Notes: generated by a model from the sequence alone, not told the origin. 14,039 bases of DNA from Bacillota bacterium (GCA_021820645.1 JAKADJ010000031.1:1-14039); one strand, 5' to 3'; counted from the first letter of the stretch, positions 6,423 to 14,039 are shown. Program-made: numbers and translations.

Positions 6423-7433
6423 ATGGAAACTCTAACTTATTCTCAAGATACTACGTCTGGCCGGGTGGTAGCTGTAATACCTGCCCATAACGAAGCCCGA
6501 TTTATCGGGAGTGTGGTGCTTTCCGCACGGAATTACTGTGATGTGGTTATTGTTGTGGATGATGGTTCCTCTGACCATACGGCCGATCTGGCAGAAGCGG
6601 CAGGAGCCGTGGTGGTGCGTCGACCCATTCAGGGGGGGAAGGGGGCTGCCCTAAACGTAGGATTTGAGGAAGCTTTGGCTTACCTGCCGCAAGCCACCGT
6701 CATTTTAGATGGAGATGCCCAACATGACCCCGCTGAAATTGGTGTGGTAGCGGCCCCGATACTCGGTGGATTAGCCGACGTGGTGGTGGGATCACGTTTT
6801 TTGACCGACGACCGGCGCGCAATCCCTTGGTGGCGTCAGATTGGACAAATTGTTCTGACCGTCATTACCAATCAGGCCAGTGGGGTTCGATTGACCGATT
6901 CTCAGACGGGCTACCGTGCCTTTTCCAAAGAAGCGCTACGCTCGCTACGATTCCGTTCGGCGGGGCTTTCGGTTGAATCGGAAATGCAGTTTTTGTTGAA
7001 AAGTGCTCAACTCCGAATTGTTGAAGTCCCCATTCATGTTCAATATTTGGACGGCAACAAACGGAACCCGGTGCGGCACGGTCTTACAATAATCGACACT
7101 ATCGTCGGGCTGATTGCACGTCGGCGGCCGCTCCTGTTTTTTTCCGTTCCGGGATTCTGTTTTGTCGTGATAGGGCTGTTGTTTGGTTATAACTCCTTTC
7201 ACATATTACAGGTTCGTCATGTCATTCCTCCTCTGTCGACGATGCTGGGGACTATCCTTTTGGTGGTCGGACTTCTCTTTGGGGTAACAGGGACGATTCT
7301 CAACACGCTGGAGCATTTTGCCGTGCGGGTGACGGACGAACTCCTCGAATTAACTCGGAGTCACGCCTCATCGCCGATTGAGGAGGTGAAAACCAATCTT
7401 GAAAGCCTTAGCCGTCATACTCGTAACTTATAA
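6423..7433 (+). CDS. Family 2 glycosyltransferase, DPM1-like, with two membrane helices
   Basis: This 336-residue protein has a GT-A catalytic domain. PAHNE (20-24) and VDDGSSD (45-51) bind the nucleotide, Asp96-Gly-Asp98 (in ILDGDAQHDP) is the metal-binding DxD, and DSQTGYRAF near 160 lies in the acceptor region seen in dolichol-phosphate-mannose-synthase-like enzymes. Two hydrophobic helices follow at about 235-257 and 270-296, then a hydrophilic tail. Such proteins usually move a hexose from a nucleotide sugar to a polyprenyl phosphate on the cytoplasmic face of the membrane. It is the first gene of the operon and has a strong ribosome site, AGGAGG (6409-6414), eight bases before the ATG. 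Its 3' end overlaps the next gene by 35 bases. The sugar used cannot be told. Confidence 0.93.
   Translation: METLTYSQDTTSGRVVAVIPAHNEARFIGSVVLSARNYCDVVIVVDDGSSDHTADLAEAAGAVVVRRPIQGGKGAALNVGFEEALAYLPQATVILDGDAQHDPAEIGVVAAPILGGLADVVVGSRFLTDDRRAIPWWRQIGQIVLTVITNQASGVRLTDSQTGYRAFSKEALRSLRFRSAGLSVESEMQFLLKSAQLRIVEVPIHVQYLDGNKRNPVRHGLTIIDTIVGLIARRRPLLFFSVPGFCFVVIGLLFGYNSFHILQVRHVIPPLSTMLGTILLVVGLLFGVTGTILNTLEHFAVRVTDELLELTRSHASSPIEEVKTNLESLSRHTRNL
7380..7388 (+). promoter_or_regulatory. Ribosome site setting the TTG start at 7399
   Basis: GAGGAGGTG lies inside the end of the preceding gene, ten bases before TTG 7399. It is near-perfect and supports this rare start codon; the GT-A fold begins right after it. 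Confidence 0.75.
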
Positions 7434-8457
7434 CAGTCGTAGTATCATCGGTCATTGTTTAGAAAGTATCGTAAACCAAACTGGCGATGAAACCGAGATC
7501 ATTGTGGTCGATAACGACTCATCCGACGAGACCTGCTCTTGGATTCGCGAGAATTACCCTAAAGTGAGGGTTCTCGCTCAGAGTCAAAATTTCGGGTACG
7601 GATTTGCGGCGAACCTCGGTGTCAGGAAGTCTCGGGCCGAAGTGGTCATGGTGTCGAACCCGGACGTTCGGTTTACGGAGGGAAGCATTCGCCTTTTGCT
7701 GGACGCTGTGGAATCGAGTCGAGACTCATTTGTCACCCCTAAACTTACCCTTCCTAACGGAAATATTAATGCATGCGGTAATACGATCCACACCTCGGGC
7801 ATCGTTAGTTGTCAGTATTTTGGTGAACCACCTTCCCGCTACCGCAATACGTTTGCCGTTCCTTTATTGTCAGGAGCCGTAATCGTAGCCACACGGGATG
7901 TTTGGATAAAAACAGGGGGCTTCGATCCAGAGATCTTCATGTACATGGAAGACGCAGAATTAAGCCTCCGTGCCCGTCTGATGGGTATGGCTCTCTATTG
8001 CGTGGCAGATGCGGTCGTGATCCATGATTACGATTTGAATTTGTCTCCTACAAAGTTCTATTGGCTGGAGAGGCATAGATTTTGGACCATTTATAAACTG
8101 TTTTCCGTACCCGCATTAATACGAATGATACCAAGTCTCATCCTGACCGCGAGCGCAACCTGGTTTTTCGCGCTCGTGAAGGGTCCCCGCTATTTGGGGG
8201 CCCGTCTTGGGGCAAGTATTTGGATAGGGTCCCGGTTATGGAGGCTACGCGGACTTCGTAGGCAGCTAAAGCCTATCAAGGTGCGCACGGATTTCGACAT
8301 CTTAAGGGACTGCACGACGGATTTGCCGTTAAAGCAACTGATTTCATCTCCGATGTCCGAGCGCTTATTACCGCATGTAAAGCGTGTTTACGAATTCGTG
8401 CGTCCTGTACGCGCGTCGATTGCCTATGGGGATGCTCAAGAGGAGCGAATGTTATGA
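7399..8457 (+). CDS. Family 2 glycosyltransferase, rhamnosyltransferase-like
   Basis: Translation most likely starts at a TTG and gives 352 residues. The order is VILVTYNS (6-13), VVDNDSSD (36-43), then SNPDVRF with Asn87-Pro-Asp89 in place of the usual DxD, then LLSGAVIVATRDVW and GGFDPEIFMYMEDAELSLR, the ED motif that normally holds the catalytic base. This NPD plus ED pattern is typical of WbbL/RfbF-like enzymes, often rhamnosyltransferases. The C-terminal 130 residues are basic with hydrophobic stretches (RMIPSLILTASATWFFALV) that could touch the membrane. It overlaps the upstream gene by 35 bases and the downstream gene by four (ATGA), so translation is probably coupled. Donor and acceptor are unknown. 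Confidence 0.93.
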   Translation: MKALAVILVTYNSRSIIGHCLESIVNQTGDETEIIVVDNDSSDETCSWIRENYPKVRVLAQSQNFGYGFAANLGVRKSRAEVVMVSNPDVRFTEGSIRLLLDAVESSRDSFVTPKLTLPNGNINACGNTIHTSGIVSCQYFGEPPSRYRNTFAVPLLSGAVIVATRDVWIKTGGFDPEIFMYMEDAELSLRARLMGMALYCVADAVVIHDYDLNLSPTKFYWLERHRFWTIYKLFSVPALIRMIPSLILTASATWFFALVKGPRYLGARLGASIWIGSRLWRLRGLRRQLKPIKVRTDFDILRDCTTDLPLKQLISSPMSERLLPHVKRVYEFVRPVRASIAYGDAQEERML

Positions 8458-9605
8458 GGATTGCCGTGGTTACTGCTACCTTCCCGCCGTACTACGGTGG
8501 GGCGGGCAATGTGGCTTATCACAACGCCAGGCTTCTTTGGGAGCGTGGACACCAAATTACCGTATTTACTCTTGCGCGGGCGGGGGGCATGGAGATTAGC
8601 GCACCGTTTCCTGTGGAGTACCTTCGGCCTCTACTCGCCTTCGGGAATGCTGGATTCGCACCAAGCCTTTCGCGACGACTACGCGGGTACGACCTGATTC
8701 ATTTGCATTATCCCTTTATCTTTGGCGCCGAAATGGTGCTGGCTGCGGCACGACGATGGCATATTCCTATCATGGTGACCTATCATAATCGCCTTGAGGA
8801 GACCCAGCCAATCAAACGTGCTCTGTTTCGAGCCTATAACCGGACGATGGAACCTCTCGTTCTTTCATGGGCTTCCGTCATTGTGTCCGTGAGCCACGAT
8901 CACTTCCGCTATTTATTCCCTGGAGTGCCAGATGTTGAAGTTCCCAATGGTGTGGACACCACAAATTTTGCTCCGGGTAAACGGTTGGTGGCCCGTCAAA
9001 TCATCGGGCCATCGACATCCGATCCCATTGTCTTGTTCGTTGGGGCTTTGGATCGGGCCCATCGTTTTAAGAATGTTCCGGCGCTCTTGAAAGCCCTTGC
9101 AGCGCTTCCGCACATTACCGGCATCATCGCCGGAGATGGAAACCTGCGCCAAGAGTTTGTGACATTGGCGAGTCGCTTGGGGATTGGGTCTCGCGTTCGC
9201 TTTGTGGGGTCACTAACAACTGATGAACTTGCCATATATTATCGGGCGGCCGATGTCACCGTACTACCTTCTTCTGCTACTGAATCGTTTGGCATGGTCT
9301 TAGTGGAGTCGATGGCGTGTGGTACGCCGGTGGTCGCGTCCGATTTGCCGGGAGTGCGGGAGGTTGTTCTTCACAAGAAAACGGGCCTTTTGACGACGCC
9401 AGGAAGTGTACCGTCGTTGCATAACGGGATTGAGTGGATGGTTCGTCACAAAGAGGAACGTGAAGCGATGGGACGAGCTGGTCGCGAGCACGTGGTTTCG
9501 AAATATTCATGGGATGTGATCGCCCGAAATCTCGAGGATGCGTGTCGCGTGGCCGCGGCATCACCGACATCCGGTTTTCGGCAAGGCGTCTTTGGGTGGC
9601 GGTAG
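8454..9605 (+). CDS. GT4-type glycosyltransferase (first of three)
   Basis: The 383 residues form a GT-B fold without an obvious membrane segment. The N-terminal domain begins RIAVVTATFPPYYGGAGN, with the glycine-rich loop near the acceptor. The linker carries EVPNGVDTTNF, the C-terminal domain opens with IVLFVGALDRAHRFKN, and the donor-binding EX7E motif is Glu277 and Glu285 in ESFGMVLVESMACGTPVV. GT4 enzymes are retaining transferases using nucleotide sugars, usually on the cytoplasmic side of the membrane. The ATG overlaps the previous stop (ATGA) and has AGAGGAG eight bases upstream. The last 15 residues are low in structure. A mannosyl- or glucosyltransferase is plausible but not shown. 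Confidence 0.95.
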   Translation: MRIAVVTATFPPYYGGAGNVAYHNARLLWERGHQITVFTLARAGGMEISAPFPVEYLRPLLAFGNAGFAPSLSRRLRGYDLIHLHYPFIFGAEMVLAAARRWHIPIMVTYHNRLEETQPIKRALFRAYNRTMEPLVLSWASVIVSVSHDHFRYLFPGVPDVEVPNGVDTTNFAPGKRLVARQIIGPSTSDPIVLFVGALDRAHRFKNVPALLKALAALPHITGIIAGDGNLRQEFVTLASRLGIGSRVRFVGSLTTDELAIYYRAADVTVLPSSATESFGMVLVESMACGTPVVASDLPGVREVVLHKKTGLLTTPGSVPSLHNGIEWMVRHKEEREAMGRAGREHVVSKYSWDVIARNLEDACRVAAASPTSGFRQGVFGWR

Positions 9606-9616
9606 AGCGCTGGTGC

Positions 9617-9625
9617 AAGGAGGGG
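9617..9625 (+). promoter_or_regulatory. Ribosome site setting the ATG at 9632
   Basis: AAGGAGGGG six bases before ATG 9632 marks the real start of the unknown gene. Longer in-frame starts inside the preceding glycosyltransferase lack such a site. Confidence 0.75.
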
Positions 9626-9631
9626 CAAGAC

Positions 9632-10144
9632 ATGCAAGTCACGTGGTCTCTAAACGGTGCCGACCACCGGCCATTGCCATCCGAAATGGCTTGGCAATAC
9701 GCGTTGAGCTTAGTGTGGGCCCACGCTCATGCCTCAAAGGTTCAACGCTTGGTCTGTATTAGCCCATGGACACCCATCATCGGACTCATCCCACGCGAGG
9801 AAGACGAGTGTAGTGACATGGGGGGACCTTTTCGGGAGGCCTTGGCATTTTTCGGATCACAGCCAGAATGGCCAGGTCAGGCAAGCATCGTGTATACCTT
9901 CGCGACTCGTGAAGGTAGGGCGCTGAGGCCACCTGATAGTTGGCGTATCCGGGAGCGGTACTATTTATACACCCACGCGTCCAAGGTGTTTGGTATCGTC
10001 ATGCGAATTGGGGCCTGGCTTCGAAGGCCTGGCATGGAGGACTGGGGGGTGTGTGGTGTTCGCCGGCATTATCTCTCTACGACACCACGATTGGCCTCGT
10101 ATCGACTATCTATCTGGATGCCAAGAAAGGAAGACTCGTTATGA
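9632..10144 (+). CDS. Unknown 170-residue protein inside the glycosyltransferase operon
   Basis: I do not recognise this protein. It begins MQVTWSLNGADHRPLPSEM and is rich in Trp (about nine), Arg and Pro, with no signal peptide or clear membrane helix. Segments LVCISPWTPIIGLIPREED and ALAFFGSQPEW look like strands and loops of a compact domain; RERYYLYTHASKVFGIVMRI is a probable amphipathic helix. It has no nucleotide-sugar, methyltransferase or acetyltransferase motif that I can see. The gene is convincing: excellent ribosome site, 26 bases after the previous stop, and an ATGA overlap with the next glycosyltransferase gene, so it is translated as part of the operon. It could be an accessory or sugar-modifying protein of this glycan pathway; that is inference from position. 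Confidence 0.75.
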   Translation: MQVTWSLNGADHRPLPSEMAWQYALSLVWAHAHASKVQRLVCISPWTPIIGLIPREEDECSDMGGPFREALAFFGSQPEWPGQASIVYTFATREGRALRPPDSWRIRERYYLYTHASKVFGIVMRIGAWLRRPGMEDWGVCGVRRHYLSTTPRLASYRLSIWMPRKEDSL

Positions 10145-11265
10145 GGCCCATGCTGAAAGTGGCCATCGCTAATTCTGAATCCCTAGATCAGCATGGTGGC
10201 ATCAGTCGTGTTTTACGTGAGCTGACGACACGGTGGCAGAAAGACACCATTTCCAGCGTGGCTCATTTTGAGACGTCATCTCTCCCGATGATTCGCCGCT
10301 ACCCCCGCAGTCTTTGCACCGAGGCCAATGTCGATCTGGTATATCTACCGCGCACCGGGGGTGCTACCGCGCTAAAACGACTGGCGTTGCCGAGTGTCGT
10401 CACCGTGCACGACGTAGGATTTTGGGATTGTCCGGAGGATTCTCGAGTGCTTGGGTGGCAGCGTGCGCTCATCCTGCCGCATTTTCGGGCACTTTCAAAT
10501 GCCACACGAGTCGTAGTGGACTCGGTCTTTACGGGTAATCGTTTAGAGGCGCTCGTTCCGTCAGTTGCTGAAAAAATTCGGGTGGTCTATTTAGGCGTGA
10601 GTGAGGTGTTCCTTCGTTGGTCGCTCAACCGCGAGGCGTCTCGGGTCATCGTCGCCTCGCGTGTCCCTGAACTCGCTGATGGGCCCTTTCTTATTTACGC
10701 AGGAGACGACGCGCCCAGAAAGAATTTGTCGCTTCTGATCGCTGTGTTTCGCGAGATAAAAGAGGTGTATCCGAAGGCACAATTGTTGAAGGTTGGCCGG
10801 GCAAAACTTCCGGATGATCGGAAGCGCACGCTTGGGGTGCTGAGTCAGTTCCGATTAACTCCAAGTCAGGACGTGTTGTTTTTTGATGACGCTGACGACG
10901 CATTATTGGCGGCGCTGTATGCGGCGAGTGATGTATTCGTCTCCGCCAGCTTGTATGAAGGGTTTGGATTGCCTCCGTTGGAGGCCATGGCTGTTGGAAC
11001 GCCTGCGGTGGTAACCAACCAAGGGGCTTTTCCCGAAATACTGTCGGATTACGCCAGTGTCGTTGCGCCCGACGTGTCTACGATGGCTAACGCGATATTT
11101 GAAGTCCTAAACGGGACAGCCAGTCTTCCCCCTACCGATGACTTAAAGCGCTATGCGAGGCGGTATTCGTGGGATACGGCGGCAGAAGCATATTTAAATC
11201 TCTTTTATGAGGTGTCCCATCAAAGAGATTGGGGGCTAAACGTGCGAGGGGGGGATCTGGCGTGA
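10141..11265 (+). CDS. GT4-type glycosyltransferase (second of three)
   Basis: Of 374 residues from ATG 10141, the first half has LKVAIANSESLDQHGGISRVL with the acceptor-side glycine pair and VVTVHDVGFWD. The second half has FLIYAGDDAPRKNLSLLI and the EX7E motif (Glu273, Glu281) in YEGFGLPPLEAMAVGTP. This order is that of RfaB/mannosyltransferase-like GT4 enzymes. An ATG at 10150 is a possible alternative start. AAAGGA, nine bases before 10141, and the four-base ATGA overlap with the preceding gene favour 10141; the open frame reaching further upstream overlaps the 170-residue gene and is not used. It ends in a GTGA overlap with the third GT4 gene. Confidence 0.94.
   Translation: MRPMLKVAIANSESLDQHGGISRVLRELTTRWQKDTISSVAHFETSSLPMIRRYPRSLCTEANVDLVYLPRTGGATALKRLALPSVVTVHDVGFWDCPEDSRVLGWQRALILPHFRALSNATRVVVDSVFTGNRLEALVPSVAEKIRVVYLGVSEVFLRWSLNREASRVIVASRVPELADGPFLIYAGDDAPRKNLSLLIAVFREIKEVYPKAQLLKVGRAKLPDDRKRTLGVLSQFRLTPSQDVLFFDDADDALLAALYAASDVFVSASLYEGFGLPPLEAMAVGTPAVVTNQGAFPEILSDYASVVAPDVSTMANAIFEVLNGTASLPPTDDLKRYARRYSWDTAAEAYLNLFYEVSHQRDWGLNVRGGDLA
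11246..11254 (+). promoter_or_regulatory. Ribosome site setting the GTG start at 11262
   Basis: GAGGGGGGG lies seven bases before GTG 11262, within the end of the upstream gene. It favours this start over the in-frame TTG at 11229, which would add 11 residues unlike a GT-B first strand. Confidence 0.65.
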
Positions 11266-12479
11266 AGATTTTACATTTGCTGGGCGAGGTACGTCTTCCG
11301 CGTGATCCTAGCCAAGAACCCGCAAGCGGAATTGTTCGCACAGCCCTAGAGATTGCGCGGCTACAAGCTTCTGATGGTTACCAGGTGACGGTGGCCACTG
11401 CCGGGGCAGTGCCGTGGACATCGTCCTGGGAGGGCGTTGAGTTGCTCACCCTTCCCTGGTGGTCATGGGCCAAGATCTCGGTATTGGGTCGACAACTCGA
11501 CTTTCGGCTTCATGGAGCTTATGCATCGAGAACGAGGACCAAGAAATACGACGTGATTCATGCGCATGATTACGCATATTTTCGGGCGTTGCGGTCCCAA
11601 TGGAAAATCATGCATTTCCACTCTGATCCCATGTATCGAGGCGTCGATTCTTCTCATGGGGCGTGGCAACCTCGAGACTTTGAGACGGTGAAAAGGGCGG
11701 CATCGGTCGTCATAGCGCCAAGCCAATTTATGAAACGGCGTCTTGAAGGGGCCTTTGGGGAGTGGGGAGGGATTCACGTAGTACCTAACGGTGTGGATTT
11801 ACAAATATTTAACCCAGAGAGATGGTCGGCATCTCGGGCGTCGTTGCGGTCTAAATGGGGAGTACCCGAGACATCAATACTGTTTTTCTATTGTGGCGCG
11901 ATTAATGCGTTGAAGGGGGTGAGTGAGCTGACCGAGGCCTTTTGTGAGGTGGCTCGGAGGAATTCTTCCGTGCATCTGGTTCTTGCAGGCTCTAGTACAT
12001 TATGGGGCGGCAAAGAGGGGGAAAGTGCCTACGAGGAACATATTAAACACATGTTGGAACCACTGTATCACCAGGGGCGCGTCCGATTTCTTGGTCTACT
12101 CCCGCAAAGCTCAATCGCCGAAGCCTTTCAAGCGTGTGACGTTGCCGTGGTTCCGTCCAAGACAGAGTCGTTCGGGATTTCGGCCTTAGAGGCTCAAGCT
12201 AGCGGCCGTCCGGTCATCGCTTCGAGAGCAGGGGCGCTGCCGGAACTCGTGGACGAAATGAATGGGGTTTTAGTAGACCCAGGAGACGTTAAGCAATTAG
12301 CTGCGGCCATGGACGATTTGGCGAGAAATCCTTTGAAGCGCCAGTGGCTCGGGACCAATGCCACGAAGGCCACCCAGGCTAAGACCTGGCATGAGACTTA
12401 CCGACGTGTTCGGGAAGTCTACGCCACTCTGAGTACTATCGATAGCCATGGGCGCATCCTTTGGTCGAAGCAGGGCTAG
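11262..12479 (+). CDS. GT4-type glycosyltransferase (third of three)
   Basis: The 405-residue GT-B protein starts KILHLLGEVRLPRD, a little unusual in having a long insert before the GIVRTALEIARL helix. It continues with YDVIHAHDYAYF and MHFHSDP in the acceptor domain, HVVPNGVDLQIFNP in the linker, ILFFYCGAINALKGV opening the donor domain, and EX7E (Glu302, Glu310) in ESFGISALEAQASGRPVI. The last 20 residues are polar. The GTG start overlaps the preceding TGA by four bases (GTGA), so it should be translated with the second GT4 gene. Each of the three GT4 enzymes differs strongly in sequence, so each probably adds a different sugar or linkage. Confidence 0.95.
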   Translation: MKILHLLGEVRLPRDPSQEPASGIVRTALEIARLQASDGYQVTVATAGAVPWTSSWEGVELLTLPWWSWAKISVLGRQLDFRLHGAYASRTRTKKYDVIHAHDYAYFRALRSQWKIMHFHSDPMYRGVDSSHGAWQPRDFETVKRAASVVIAPSQFMKRRLEGAFGEWGGIHVVPNGVDLQIFNPERWSASRASLRSKWGVPETSILFFYCGAINALKGVSELTEAFCEVARRNSSVHLVLAGSSTLWGGKEGESAYEEHIKHMLEPLYHQGRVRFLGLLPQSSIAEAFQACDVAVVPSKTESFGISALEAQASGRPVIASRAGALPELVDEMNGVLVDPGDVKQLAAAMDDLARNPLKRQWLGTNATKATQAKTWHETYRRVREVYATLSTIDSHGRILWSKQG

Positions 12480-12510
12480 GAGCGAGAATGCATGATGTCG
12501 CCCATTGAAT

Positions 12511-12517
12511 GGAGGAG
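12511..12517 (+). promoter_or_regulatory. Ribosome site for the deacetylase gene
   Basis: GGAGGAG is followed after five bases by GTG 12523 and after eleven by TTG 12529, both in frame. The TTG at 12505 precedes it and is unlikely to be used. Confidence 0.6.
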
Positions 12518-12522
12518 CGCTG

Positions 12523-13401
12523 GTGGAATTGGGTGTGTTGATTCAATTCACGGACTGGGTGCGAGGACAATGCCGATATCCCCAAAAGATGTTAGGTCGC
12601 GATATCAAGCACTTATCGCCATCAGACAACACAAGTCGGCGCATTTTGGTCTTTGCGGCTCACCCCGATGATGAAGTCATCGGAATTGGTGGGCTTTTAG
12701 CCGGGCATGTTCGTCGAGGGGATCACGTGTTTCTCGTGTTCACCACCAACGGACGGGGAAAGGGGTGGTTTACCCGGGTCAAAAATCAAGCGCAATACGT
12801 GGATCAGAGATATCGAGAGGCTTTTAATGCCGCCGATGTGTTGGGAATTCCTAGACACCGGATGTGTTTTCTGGGATTTCCTGACGGGACGTTATATCGC
12901 TATATGCCATACCTACTATTAGACGTTAATTATGTCTTTCGCGAGGTGAGGCCGCATCGCGTTTACGTACATGCTCTTGAAGGCGGCCATGTGGATCATG
13001 ACGCTACAAACGTAGTTGTACGGGCGGCGTCACGGGAAATAGATTTCACCCACGTCTGGGAATGGGCGGAGTATAGTCGCACCGTAGACGTTGGGGATCC
13101 TTCCATAAACTTTCCGACGGGCCCCAATACGGAACCCGTGTTAAAGATCCCAACGCGATGGGACATAAAGAAACCACTATTGAATGCCTATAGTTCCCAA
13201 CCCCCCGCTCAACGTGCAAGCCACCATTTCGAGGTGGTTCGCAAGGCTAATTTCGGAACGCTGAAACAGGAAATTGATGAAATTTATGGAGGAAGTGGGC
13301 CGAACGCGAAGATTGCGAGCCAACTTTCTCGGATTATCGATCCCTTGAACGGAGTCAGCCTATTTTCTTTCGTCGGGGCCGCAAATCGGATCATGCCCTG
13401 A
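12523..13401 (+). CDS. PIG-L/LmbE-family N-deacetylase
   Basis: These zinc-dependent enzymes remove acetyl from N-acetylglucosamine units, for example in GPI, mycothiol and bacillithiol synthesis, and on glycans or antibiotics. From GTG 12523 the protein has 292 residues. RILVFAAHPDDEVIGIGG holds the metal-binding and catalytic AHPDDE (His47, Asp49, Asp50), and GGHVDHDATN gives the third ligand and partner residues (His156, Asp158, His159). About 40 residues precede the first strand, longer than in compact members, and may interact with a partner or membrane. The C-terminal half (after 190) is poorly conserved. The gene lies 43 bases after the third GT4 gene in the same direction. A role in deacetylating an amino sugar of the operon's glycan is the natural inference; a low-molecular-weight thiol pathway is an alternative. 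Confidence 0.92.
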   Translation: MELGVLIQFTDWVRGQCRYPQKMLGRDIKHLSPSDNTSRRILVFAAHPDDEVIGIGGLLAGHVRRGDHVFLVFTTNGRGKGWFTRVKNQAQYVDQRYREAFNAADVLGIPRHRMCFLGFPDGTLYRYMPYLLLDVNYVFREVRPHRVYVHALEGGHVDHDATNVVVRAASREIDFTHVWEWAEYSRTVDVGDPSINFPTGPNTEPVLKIPTRWDIKKPLLNAYSSQPPAQRASHHFEVVRKANFGTLKQEIDEIYGGSGPNAKIASQLSRIIDPLNGVSLFSFVGAANRIMP

Positions 13402-13466
13402 ACGCGCCCGCGTGACAAAAACGTCCACGACGAGAAAATTTAAGAACATCGGAGGGTGTCGCCCTA

Positions 13467-14039
13467 ATGGATGTTAATGGCGCTATTGGCGCATTGGATG
13501 ATTGGTTAGAAAGCATGAGACAACCGAACGGTTACGGTGGTCCCGTTTCGCACTGGTGGCAGTCGTGCTTCCAATTCACGGGACCAGGCTTGGACTGGAG
13601 ATATGAAGGGCTCCTTACGGGCTACTCCCAACTTTGGCAGAAGACGGGAAACTTTCGGTGGCGCAATCGCGTATTCGGAGCCGCATCAGATCTCATCGAC
13701 GCGCAGTTGCCCGAAGGCAACTATCCCAATTCCCGATTTGAAGCGAACCCGGGGACGCTCGGGACGCCGCACGAAGCGGCTGCAAGTTTAGGACTTATGA
13801 GATCCGTCCCGGTGCTTGGCCCGTCAAAAATTGTCTCGGCCGTCGAACGCAACATGGATTACCTGATAAGCCAATTGTGGGACGAGGAGACGGGAGGATT
13901 CAACGATAGGCCAGGAGTTCCTGGGCGGGTCCCGAATAAACTGGCGACGTTGGCTGAAGGACTTCTCTTGGGCGCTCAGATCACGGGACGGAGCAAGTGG
14001 CTGACTTTGGCTCAAAGTGCGTTGGACGATGTCCTTCAG
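13467..14039 (+). CDS. Probable (alpha/alpha)6-toroid protein, 5' part (runs off window)
   Basis: An open frame from ATG 13467 has no stop before the window ends, giving 191 residues. GGAGGG (13451-13456) lies ten bases upstream. The protein shows a periodic helical pattern: aromatic- and glycine-rich turns such as GYGGPVSHWWQSCFQFTG, then YEGLLTGYSQLWQKTGNFRW, then AAASLGLMRSV, then RNMDYLISQLWDEETGGFND, then GLLLGAQITGRSKWLTLAQ. Alternating helices with G-Y/W-x-K-T-G-type turns are characteristic of six-hairpin glycosidase and polysaccharide-lyase toroids. No catalytic residue can be assigned with only part visible. There is no signal peptide, so a cytosolic role, or a non-catalytic one, is possible. 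It follows the deacetylase by 65 bases and probably belongs to the same operon. Confidence 0.75.
   Translation, partial: MDVNGAIGALDDWLESMRQPNGYGGPVSHWWQSCFQFTGPGLDWRYEGLLTGYSQLWQKTGNFRWRNRVFGAASDLIDAQLPEGNYPNSRFEANPGTLGTPHEAAASLGLMRSVPVLGPSKIVSAVERNMDYLISQLWDEETGGFNDRPGVPGRVPNKLATLAEGLLLGAQITGRSKWLTLAQSALDDVLQ

Noticed and set aside
9509..9631. N-terminal extension of the unknown 170-residue protein into the preceding gene
   Set aside because: It has no ribosome site at 9509 and overlaps the GT4 coding end; AAGGAGGGG points to 9632.
9277..9642. Minus-strand frames of 121 and 63 codons across the end of the first GT4 gene
   Set aside because: They are antisense to well-supported coding sequence and show composition typical of shadows, with many Ser, Arg, Pro and His residues.
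9940..10140. Longer form of the second GT4 enzyme starting at 9940
   Set aside because: It would overlap the unknown gene by 200 bases, and the extra residues do not resemble a GT-B start; the ATGA junction at 10141 has a proper ribosome site.

Overview
The window looks like the chromosome of a mid-GC, Gram-positive-type bacterium, possibly a Firmicute. Strong purine-rich Shine-Dalgarno sequences, GTG and TTG starts, and tight ATGA/GTGA gene overlaps suggest this. A Sulfobacillus-like acidophile is a guess from general gene flavour only. A heme A synthase implies an aerobic, aa3-type respiratory chain somewhere in the genome. I see no tRNA, rRNA, CRISPR array, insertion sequence or attachment site.

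Left part (1-3764) is metabolic. It opens with the C-terminal part of an aldo/keto reductase. 23 bases later comes a GrdB/PrdB-family gene (630-1418) that is split by one in-frame TGA. I read that codon as selenocysteine. It sits in a UxxC motif, the frame continues with conserved-looking protein, and a bacterial SECIS-like hairpin with a GGUC apical loop starts 10 bases after it. Then follow a small unknown gene on the minus strand (1451-1678), ctaA for heme A synthase with a clear rho-independent terminator (2911-2943), and a short-chain dehydrogenase.

Middle part (3765-6198) begins with about 400 bases that hold no convincing gene. It continues with a protein that resembles uncharacterised proteins of polysaccharide loci, a P-loop NTPase of the adenylate-kinase/FlaR type, and a convergent NarL/FixJ-type response regulator without a visible kinase.

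Right part (6423 to the edge) is a co-directional polysaccharide biosynthesis operon. It holds a DPM1-like membrane-anchored family 2 glycosyltransferase, a second family 2 (rhamnosyltransferase-like) enzyme, three GT4-type glycosyltransferases, an unrecognised 170-residue protein, a PIG-L/LmbE-type deacetylase, and the beginning of a probable (alpha/alpha)6-toroid protein that runs off the window. Most genes overlap or nearly touch, so translation is probably coupled. A plausible joint role is assembly of a lipid-linked or secreted glycan, sugar by sugar, followed by N-deacetylation and perhaps trimming. The divergent response regulator is the obvious candidate controller. No flippase, polymerase or export gene is inside the window.
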